Position numbers and translations under genes: made by a program. The notes under the pieces are model-generated. The model did no database searches. It had not been told where the DNA came from and worked only from the letters and a program-made list of their open reading frames with translations. DNA of 64,000 bases. Origin: Larix kaempferi (taxonomy: Eukaryota > Streptophyta > Pinopsida > Pinales > Pinaceae). Every line of letters starts with the position of its first letter. Positions within the stretch are counted from its first letter, which is position 1. Of this stretch, positions 56,174 to 64,000 are shown piece after piece. The stretch covers positions 3,868,001 through 3,932,000 of the forward strand of contig BSBM01000386.1 in the NCBI GenBank assembly GCA_027924585.1, read 5' to 3'.

Positions 56174-57974
56174 GATTGCCCCATGATGTGTGAGGGCATG
56201 AGCTCATCGTATGGCCGATAGACATCATAGTTCTTTTGTCTTTTTCCTGGAGTTTGGGGAAGAAAAGAGACCGGTTGGAGACTGGATCAACGACCCTTGG
56301 AAGCTGCAAAAAAAAAAAATATTACATGGCCTCAATATGAATGAGGAATAATCTCTGATAATGGACGAGGCGGGCATAGCCATGCTCGTATCAAGACATA
56401 TACATAACAATTAGTCCCAAGAAGGGGGACCTAAATAAGACATAACAAATCTGCTGGTACATCATAATGGTCCAAAGGGGACACTATTTTGGGATGTACT
56501 CATGATCATAACATGACTGATCTCAATAACTGATACACTGGAATGAAGCAACAACTATTCTGAATAAGGTCTCAGAAGGGTTGATGAACTCCTGAAACTA
56601 AAGGTGTCCAATATCTGTAGGGACTCAATGACTGTGAGTCATCTCTGAGAAGTACATGTAACTGTATACTCGAGGGAGTATAAAACTGGGGTACATCACA
56701 ATACTGTCGCCATGTGCAACCCGGATATCTATAGAAAAAATGTAATTGGTTGTTTCCATAGGTAGACTCTCAAATGTGGAAGAGTCAGGTGGTATCCGGG
56801 GTCTTCAACAAATAACTGAACGGACCAAGACCCTGTGCGAGTCTCAATGATGCGATCAAGGTGTTGAAGTCGAGCATGTGAGAAACAACCATTTGGAGAG
56901 GCACTGAGGACTCTTCTCAAAATGATTCGTAGGCACTCATAAAAAATGGTGATGAGTCCAAGACACAGGGACCTCTAGGTCTATCCTCTGGAATAAATTT
57001 GGGTGTCGTCGACAGAGGGAGACCAGCAACTAACAAGGTAATGATGTTTCCTTGATAGGAGCACGAGGTGTAGAACTGAAGTGTGGTAGTACTAATGGTA
57101 AGACTGACATACTTGTGGGGATGTTAAGTAACTGGGGTCATAGAGTGGGTGGACTCAAACTTCCTTTGTTCAGAGCATGATGACATGGTTGACTTGGCAG
57201 CGTAGGGAACTGACTTGTAGGTGCGGGGATCATAGCTTTTAAAGACTGAAGGGTATGTATTAACTTTGCGGGGGGGATGAGCTGATGGGTGCTATCGAGG
57301 GATTCTCAGGGTGACATACTGCGGAATACTCTAAACAAAGGAGACCAAAATGGGGAGGCTGCCATATGAGTAGACGTGATCTATTGTGGCGCCGAGAAGC
57401 ACCATTGGGTCCTTCTTCGTGGTTTTAATGAGCTCCAAGAAGGGATAAAAGTGTGCTCTGAAATGGTACTGTCCTGTGGATTATGTGAGCCCAAGACTGT
57501 TCGTGCTCATGGGTGCTTTCATTTTTAAGGAGTCTAAACATGATAAGAAGACTCTGCAGTGGTTGTGAGTACCGTCCTGTGGGTGTTTATGAGCCCAGGA
57601 TGGTGATTGCTCGTGGTTGCTTTCATGTTTAGAGAGTCTGAAAGCGGTAAGTGGACTCCATTGGCATTCTTTTTCGTAAGTTCCAAGGCCTGAAAATGCA
57701 TAAAATGATGCAAATGGAGAACTCTTCTAGCCGATGTGACTAGAGTATTCCGTTTTCGTAATTAGTCTACAAGGTCCGGAAAAAGGGTAAACTTATACTA
57801 GGTAGACGCCCTTTCAGATACGTTTAGCGAGCATGAAAGGAAGCAAGGCTGCTCGACGATCTTTTCATTGTTTTAGGAGTCAGAAAAGAGCTTAACAGAA
57901 ACTCCCTAAGTGCCTTTTTCGTAAAAGGGATTGCTCGACCCGAAAAAGGGGTAAAACTATACCGAACAAAAAGG
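56174..57974. other. Non-coding region between polypurine tract and repeat array
   Basis: No protein motif is seen. There is an a-run at 56307-56318. Words such as gagtctgaaagcggtaagtggactcc and gagtctaaacatgataagaagactctg (57530-57665) show local duplication of a unit of about 110 bp containing tactgtcctgtgg / taccgtcctgtgg. The region is homologous in position to 51403-53736. Confidence 0.5.
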
Positions 57975-58717
57975 GATTTATGAGAGTGAGAAAAGGTCTC
58001 AAGCATCGTCATGAGTGCGGAATACTGAATCCAATGACATAAAGATTGTCGAAAAGGGGCAACAACCAATGTGACACGCAAACTGAGGTGATGAGTGGCA
58101 TTTTGAAAAAATGCCCAAAAAGTATGGGGTAAAAGCGAGAAATGATCTCAAGCATCATCACGAGCGCGGAAAACTGAATCCGACGATATCAAACTTGTCA
58201 AAAACGGACGACGACCGATGTGGCCTGCAAACCGAGGCAACGAGGGGTCATAGGAAAAAATGCTCAAAACATCTGGGCGTGAGAGTGAGAAATGGTCTCA
58301 AGTGTCATCACGAGCGCAGAAAACTGAATCCGACGATATAAGACTTGTTAAAAATGGAGAACGACCGATGTGGCACGCAAATCGAGGCGACGAGAGGGCA
58401 TAGGAAAAAATGCCCAAAAAATCTGGGCGTGAGAGAGAGAAATGGTCTCAAGCGTCATCATGAGTGCGGAAAGCTGAATCCGGAGATATAAGACTTGTTA
58501 AAAATGGAGAACGGTTGATGTGGCATGCAAACCGAGGCAACAAGGGGGCATGGGAAAAATGCCCAAAAAATCTGGGCGTGAGAGCGAGAAATGATCTCAA
58601 GCGTCATCATGAGCGCAGAAAACTGAATCTGGCGATATAAGACTCGTCAAAAATGGAGAACGGCCGATGTGGCACGCAAATCGAGGCAACGAGGGCGTGA
58701 AAAAATGGTCAAAAAAT
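57975..58717. repeat. 150-bp tandem repeat, five copies
   Basis: The marker ctcaagcrtcatcaygagygc occurs at 57998, 58147, 58297, 58447 and 58596, a period of 149-150 bp. Each unit has gagagygagaaatggtctcaagc, ctgaatccgacgatat, cgaccgatgtggcaygcaaa and gcccaaaaaatctgggcgtg. Copies differ by scattered substitutions. It lies about 130 bp upstream of the TATA box of the right PMD-like gene and could be an enhancer array, or the tandem repeat often seen in the 3' region of Tat-type elements. Confidence 0.92.
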
Positions 58718-58849
58718 GGACCTGGTGAAAACAGGAAAAGGAAAGAACTATCATGAAGTTCTCACTGTGTTGATTCCAACGGTACCAACTGTTTGAGGAA
58801 CGGACGTCGTATGATACCGCAATGGTTGTTTGAAAAATGGTGAAATTTC

Positions 58850-58860
58850 TATAAATAGGA
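58850..58860 (+). promoter_or_regulatory. TATA box of right PMD-like gene
   Basis: The sequence ttctataaataggatg is a consensus TATA box on the plus strand. It lies about 120 bp before a splice donor (58973) and 505 bp before the start codon. Transcription would begin near 58880-58890. Confidence 0.55.
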
Positions 58861-58972
58861 TGTGGGGCCCATATGACCTGTCATTGTTACGTGTGAGTTT
58901 GGCAGAGCAATCAGAGCTCTTTCTCGATTTTTGGGAGATTTGACCGTTGGTTTTCGATTCTGTGAGTTTCAG

Positions 58973-59353
58973 GTAACTCTATTCGCCTTAGCATTTTTAA
59001 TTACATCTTTTTTAGTTAGCGTCGGGCCCCCAAAGGCCGCGAAATTCCATGTTGGCCTTCCAACATGGAATATCGCAGGTTTCGCGTCTTTTTCCGCGAT
59101 GAACATCGCGGGTTCGGGGATGACTGTTGCGATGTTCATCGTGGCTGTTGGGCTGAAAGTCGCGATGTTCATCGCGACTATAGGGTTGATAGTTGCGATG
59201 TTCATCGCGACTGTGTGGTCAATACCCGCGATGTTCATCACGGGTTCTTGGATGAAAGCCGTGATGATCATTGCGGCTTTTGATGGAAAAGCCGCAATGG
59301 AATTTTTTGAAAATTTTTCTCTGGTTCTAAAAAATTTCTTTGTTTCTTGGCAG
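58973..59353 (+). other. Predicted 5' UTR intron carrying the hairpin row
   Basis: Donor gtttcag|gtaactc and acceptor ctttgtttcttggcag|g, preceded by a pyrimidine-rich run, would remove 381 bp and place the ATG one base into the next exon. The left gene copy has the same acceptor context (ctccag|gATG). The intron is inferred, not shown. Confidence 0.5.
59044..59298. repeat. Row of seven covarying hairpins / near-palindromes
   Basis: Successive fold-backs: 59044-59071 (12-bp perfect stem, loop cctt); 59094-59111 (8 bp); 59125-59144 (9 bp, three G-T); 59158-59179 (10 bp perfect); 59191-59212 (10 bp, one G-T); 59224-59245 (9 of 10); 59255-59280 (12 bp, two G-T). An alternative 12-bp perfect stem, 59270-59281 with 59287-59298, competes with the last one. 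The core gcgatg/catcgc is constant, while the outer bases change in pairs: agtc/gact, accc/gggt, agcc/ggct. Centres are about 25-35 bp apart. Confidence 0.88.
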
Positions 59354-59354
59354 G

Positions 59355-60678
59355 ATGTTGAGGAGACCATTGGTGTCATGGCGAGAGCGAGAGATGGAGG
59401 GGGATTTGATGATTCAGATTCGGACCGATCAGGGGGTCCAGCAGGCTCTGGCTGTGAGTCGGCTCATGAAGTTCACTCAGATTCCACTGATGCGTTCAGT
59501 AGGACCGCTATTGAACAAATTGGTGAGTCTGTGGGTCCTTGCAGAGGGTGCCTTTATTGTTGGGGGTGAGAGGTTAGAGATCACCCTTACTGATGTATAT
59601 TTTCTTACCGGGTTACCTCGCTTAGGGGAGGTGGGGGATCTTCTGCCGAGGATCCCAGCAGGTGTGGACATGGAGGATCTCCTGGAGACCTTCTGTGTTG
59701 CTGGGACGATTGTGCAGAACAACGCTTTGAGCCTGAGATCTTTGCGGGAGTGGGACATGCGGGCTGTTGGGGCTTGTGTTCTGCGGGTGTTGGGTGCCGC
59801 GGCGCCACATCGTTTGTTGGGGGGACAAATGATGATGGTGGATTCTGTGCTTAGGGGGACCTACTATGCATGGGGTCAGATGTTTTTGGCTAGTGTCCGG
59901 AGAGATCTGGACAAGGTCAGTCAGGAGGGGGGAGAGTTTTTCTATGCCTCCTTTTTGTGTTGTTTTTTCTTTGAGCGGGTACCGACTTTGCGGCCACGGG
60001 TGCCGGTTCAAGACGGTTTGGTGAGTGAGCCGCGCATGGTACGGTGGGGGCAGATGATGCCCTGTGGTGGTGGTGGTATCCGTAGGTTCTTTTTGCAGGA
60101 TATGTATGAGCAGTGGGAGAAGATCCCCCTACTGATTGAGGACTATCCATATGCCGGTATGGATTATCGAGGAGATCCAGAGATGCCTCGAGCCCAGGGA
60201 CATGCCTGGGGTTTAAATGGTATGTTTTGTGTTTTGTTCTCTACTATATCATGAGTTTTAGATGTTTTTGTTCTGATTATAGTTAGATATTTATATGATG
60301 GTTCACTTGCATGATTGTGTAGATGTTGGTCCTGTACCACCGACCGACCATGTGGTTCATAGGGGACGGGCGATGGTGGTCATTCCACCTCCTGTAGCGG
60401 TACCACCTCCTCATGCTCGAGGATTTGGGGCTCACGGTCGAGGAGCTGGGCCTCGAGATGATGCCATGGAGGGTGTCAGAGAGACAATAGACATGATCCT
60501 AGTAGGATTTCCAGAGGATGGGTGGAGGGATTTGGATCGGGACATTGTCGAGTGTTGTTTCGATGCGCCTCGTGAGTGGCGCTTGATCTTGCTCAGAGAA
60601 ACATTGTTGGCGGCTGAGTGGAGGGATGGGGCTCGGCATGATCCGGCAGGGCCGATGGAGGGGAGGATTCATTTGTGA
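59355..60678 (+). CDS. Plant-mobile-domain-like protein, right copy (open, two coding exons)
   Basis: Coding exons 59355-60219 and 60323-60678 join in phase 1 to give about 406 residues with no stop. The protein starts MLRRPLVSWREREMEGDLM. Residues about 70-95 give ITLTDVYFLTGLPRLGEVGD, the hallmark block of plant mobile domain proteins. Later blocks are FFYASFLCCFFFERVPTLRP and LLIEDYPYAGMDYRGD, both shared with the left copy. The last exon is Pro/His/Arg-rich, then PEDGWRDLDRDIVECCFDAP. Such domains occur in host proteins tied to transposon silencing and as passengers in transposons. No enzymatic function can be claimed. The stop lies at the junction with reversed integrase, so the C-terminus may be truncated. 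It is antisense to the surrounding gypsy element. It is the best candidate for a living gene in the window. Confidence 0.7.
60220..60322 (+). other. Phase-1 intron in right PMD-like gene
   Basis: Donor aaatg|gtatgttt and acceptor gcatgattgtgtag|atgttgg bound 103 bp. It has the same phase and place as the intron of the left copy. The upstream exon would otherwise read 11 codons into the intron before stopping at 60252. Confidence 0.75.
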
Positions 60679-63588
60679 GAAGAGCATGTGGTGCCAATTT
60701 GATTTGTGTTTGTCTACAGTGCGCTGGAGGATGGTTTTCAAAATTTTGTTAATCACTTCAACTTGGCCGTTTCCTTGGGGGTAGTAGGTGGAGGAGAAAT
60801 GGTGTTCAAATTTCAGTAAGGTTGATAATTCTCTCCAGACGGCATCTTCGAAGTGAGAGCCGTGGTCTGAGACGAGTTGCTTTGGAACTCCAAAACGAGC
60901 GATAACATGGTTGAGGAAAAAATGTGCTGCGGTGTCGGCCTTGCAATTGTAAGTTGGCATGGCTTCTGCCCACTTGGTGAAATAATATACGGCCACAATA
61001 ATGTGTTTATGACCGCTGGCTGACTTGGGATTGCAACCAAGGAAGTCGATGGCCCATTTGCAGAATGGTCCGACAGTGACGACTGGATGAAGGGGGGTGG
61101 GTGGGGTTCTTTCCTTGGGGGCAAAAAGTTGGCAGTTTTGATAATGTTTGACTGCAGTGATGTAATCAGTAAATAATGAAGGCCAAAAGTAACCTGCGCA
61201 GATGATCTTTTGGGCGGTGTCCATGCCAGAGAAGTGGCCTCCGCAGTCAGCGCTATGGCAGTCATTAAGGACTTGTTCTACCTCGTTATGAGATAGGCAG
61301 CGTCGTAAGATGGTATTGACGCCGTGTCGATAAAGTACATCGCCTAATAGGAGGTATCGGGGGGCGTGGTGTCGTATATGACGACATCCGTCACGATTGA
61401 TGTGGGGTCAAAATTTTTGTGTGTGGAGGTAGATTAAGATGTCACCATACCATGGGTCGTCAGAAGAAATGATGAAAATGTGATCATCAATGAGATCCGT
61501 TTGGATAGAGGGTGATGACAAAGAGGATGGGAGATATGTGATGAGTTGAGTGAGTGCTAGGGACTTGGTGCTCTTTGGGGTTTTGAAAGTTAGGTCGTAT
61601 TCTTGCAAGATAATCACCCATTTAGCTATGCGGCCTTGAAGGAGGCGACGCGTCAAGAGGTAAACCATAGGATTGGAATTGGCTACAATTGTGGTGTGGC
61701 TCAGGAGAATGTAATGTCGCAGCTTTTGGACTGAAAAGACGACGGCGAGGGCCATCTTTTCTTCATGTGGGTAGCGGAGGGGTGGGCCAGACAAGGTCTG
61801 GCTCACATAGTATATGACATGATCTTGGCGAGCAATATCTTCTTGTAGAAGAACTCTAGATACGGCATGTTGGGATGCTGAAACATAGAGGGTGAAATCT
61901 TTTGTGAAATCTAGAGGAGAGATCAACGAGGCATTTGTGAGTGCTTTCTTTAAGTCGGTGAAAGTTGTCTCTGCTTGTTGGTCCCATATGAAATGGGTAT
62001 GCAGACGTAGTAGTCGTAGGAAACCGTGGATTGTAGTGGCATAGTCAGGGACAAAGCGGCGGAGGAAGTTGGACCTCCCTTGAAGGCTTTGAAGTTGTCT
62101 TAATGTACGAGGTGACGGTAATTCTACAATGGCTTGGACTTTCAAGGGGTCTACAGTGATGCCCTTTTCTGAGATAACGAACCCCAGCAGGCGACCTAAT
62201 GTAACACAAAAGACACACTTGAGAGGGTTCAAGCAGATGTTGTATTTTCGACAACGCAAGAAAATTTGTCGAAGGTCGTCTAAATGGTCAGATCGCTTCT
62301 TGGATCGAGCGGTGAGGTCGTACAGATAAACTTTTATGATCCTGTGTAGATCGTGGAAGCAATAAGTCATGGCTTGTTGGAAAGTGGCTCCAGCATTCTT
62401 GAGACCAAAAGGCATGATGCGATAGGAAAAGGTGCCCCATGGGGTAGTGAAAGCTGTCTTGTATTGATCTTCTTTATGGATTTTGATTTGGTTATATCTG
62501 GAGAAACCGTCCATAAAAGAAAGGACCTCATGTCCCGCACATTCATCGATTAGTTGGTCAATGAAAGGTGTGGGGAAGTTGTCTTTGGGACAAGTGAGGT
62601 TGAGGTCTTGGAAATCAGTACAAACACGTATGGTGCCCACTTTTTTGTTTACTGGCACTGGGTTTGAAACCCAGGTGGTGTAGGAAATAGGATATATGAA
62701 TCCTGCTTTTTGGAGTTTTTCAATCTCAGCTTTAACAACTGGGAGCTTGGATGGGTGAATTGGTCGTTGTTTCTATCGGACAGGAGGCACATTGGGCCAA
62801 GTGTCGATGTGATGTTCCACAATTTTGGGATCGAGGCCAGGCAGCTCGGTGTAAGACCAAGCGAAGACATCAAGAAACTCTTGGAAGAGTTTCTTATATG
62901 CCTGAGTTTCCGCTTGAGTGCATGATGCGCCTAACGAGATGAGCTCAGGTTTTCCAGGTGTGGTGGAAATGTTGATTTGTATAATAGGGGAAATGTTGGA
63001 CATGTTCCCTTCTTCGAAGGCATCTGGTGTTGGGATGGGGTCTTTGAACCAATCAACCTTAGTTGGTAGGAAATCTTTCTATTCGACTGATAGCTGGTTT
63101 TCTGCGGTGGATGTAGAAGCCTCAGGGAGGAAGTATGAGCGATGATGCATATCGTCCCAAGGGTAGTCCGGTGCAGTGAGAGTTTCTAGAATTTGCTCAT
63201 CAGTATGAAAGTAATCAGACCATAAATCAATGGGTTCTGGTTTGTATGTGGTTGAAATCATATAGATGGTATTGTTTTCTTCTGAAGAAGATGATTTCGG
63301 AGGGTAGATCTCCTTGATGAGGGGAGGAGATATCTCTAAGTCAGCATTGTTCATCTCGTACAAGGCTGCTCTATAATCTAGGAGATCAGGGCAGTAGTGT
63401 GAATAATGGCCATAAATGCCGCATATCACACAAGGGTGGTTAGTGCGGAGCATTTTGTCGCGAGGGTGAGGAGGTGGCTCAATTCTTACCACTGGAATTC
63501 CGGTGTCGTCATCCAACATATTCATGTGTTCTTGGAGATCCGGTAATTGTGGAAATTGATGAGTGGCATGGCCTACGTCGTCACACAA
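60679..63588 (-). pseudogene. Gypsy (Tat/Ogre-like) gag tail, RT, RNase H and integrase
   Basis: One minus-strand frame runs from 63588 to 60679 with stops only at 63079, 62773 and 61408. In order: two zinc-knuckle-like motifs, CSLCDDVGHATHQF (last Cys replaced by Phe) and CVICGIYGHYSHYC; pol N-terminus (FLDVFAWSYTELPGLDP); RT with VCTDFQDLNLTCPKDNFPTP and FMDGFSRYNQI; the active site as VYLYDLTARS, Tyr (62320-62322) replacing the first Asp of YxDD; RNase H (HEEKMALAVVFSVQKLRHY); and integrase with its HHCC region (CHSADCGGHFSG) and catalytic blocks AIDFLG, VSDHGSHF and NGQVEVINK all keeping Asp, Asp and Glu. It stops after WHHMLFS at about 60679, where the antisense PMD-like gene begins. No second RNase H lies between RNase H and integrase. 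Confidence 0.88.
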
Positions 63589-64000
63589 CGAGCACTTAGG
63601 GGGAATGCGAATAGTTGGGGGGTTTTTAGCTACCTTGGGGGTTGCTGGGGGGTGCGAGTTATGAGCCCAGTGTTATAAGTTGGTGGGCCTCTACCCCCTG
63701 TGTTCCGTAACGGAGGTGGGGCATTTTTGGATGTTGATTCCGTAGTCACTATTGGGGGTGGTCTGTTTTGTAGATGAGTGACCGGAGGGGGTGGGTGGTT
63801 GGTAGTACGGATAGGTTGTACCGGTTGTAAAATAACAGTCAGAGTCGGCGGGGGGCTCGAAGCAGGTAAGTACCATATAGGTATCCCTAATGTTAAGCCA
63901 GGAAGGTTGAGTGTAGCCATTACTGGCGAACTAACAAATCTGGAAAATGGGAACAAGAACGGGATAGTATGAATTGGCATTGTGCCAATATGAGTAGGCA
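63589..64000 (-). pseudogene. Gypsy gag N-terminal part, cut by window end
   Basis: The minus frame 63980-63630 is Pro/Thr-rich (PPPVTHLQNRPPPIVTTEST), typical of the linker before the zinc knuckles of this gag type. It is shifted in frame relative to the downstream gag-pol, with the shift near 63620. The start of gag lies outside the window. Confidence 0.55.

Noticed and set aside
58931-59569. 212-codon frame covering the hairpin row and start of the PMD-like gene
   Set aside because: It is in a different frame from the homologous protein. The frame at 59355 matches the left copy and the splice acceptor, so this one is a shadow read through the intron.

Overview
The window looks like a large, transposon-filled plant nuclear genome. 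A gymnosperm is my best guess from the mix of old Ty1/copia and Ty3/gypsy families and the depth of nesting, but nothing in the sequence fixes the species. I see no conventional single-copy host gene, rRNA, tRNA gene or CRISPR array. Almost everything that can be recognised is retrotransposon, and almost all of it is broken.

Layout. Bases 1-2000 are AT-rich and mostly featureless, with a 3-copy 40-bp repeat. At 2068-4434 lies a one-frame, stop-riddled ORF ending in a coiled coil, followed at 4404 by a polypurine tract and an LTR start. A copia element with a perfect 5-bp target duplication spans 7952-14032, and its reverse-transcriptase half is missing, with unrelated sequence in its place. 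Next come a tRNA-derived SINE (about 14038-14199), a gypsy integrase tail (14792-15165), a solo LTR of the same copia family in reverse (18202-18971), a decayed retroelement ORF (19230-19714) and a reverse-strand copia RT/RNase H remnant with its LTR (19718-21026).

The central 25 kb (21032-46030) is a Russian doll. A chromodomain gypsy element (A) is split by a 4.45-kb non-autonomous copia element (B, 23940-28392) and by a 14.1-kb gypsy element (C, 28524-42650). C is itself split by a 9.9-kb reverse-oriented non-autonomous element (D, 31576-41502). Each of the three insertions has readable LTRs and a 5-bp target duplication (agcat/agaat, atcag/atcag, agaat/agaat). LTR divergence counted by eye (6 substitutions in about 1.64 kb for D, 10 in 382 bp for C) agrees with the nesting order. 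D carries an 11-bp CpG-rich minisatellite of about 55 units.

From 46 kb onward most coding remnants lie on the minus strand. These are a long retroelement ORF with a coiled coil (46515-49912) and two related gypsy (Tat/Ogre-like) elements. Both of these contain, in antisense to the element, a gene of the plant-mobile-domain type with a phase-1 intron at the same place. The left copy (53738-55010) is a pseudogene. The right copy (59355-60678) is open throughout, has a plausible TATA box and 5' intron, a five-copy 150-bp repeat upstream, and a row of seven covarying hairpins inside the 5' intron. This antisense, spliced passenger gene is the most interesting system in the window. The window ends inside the pol/gag region of the right-hand gypsy element (60679-64000).
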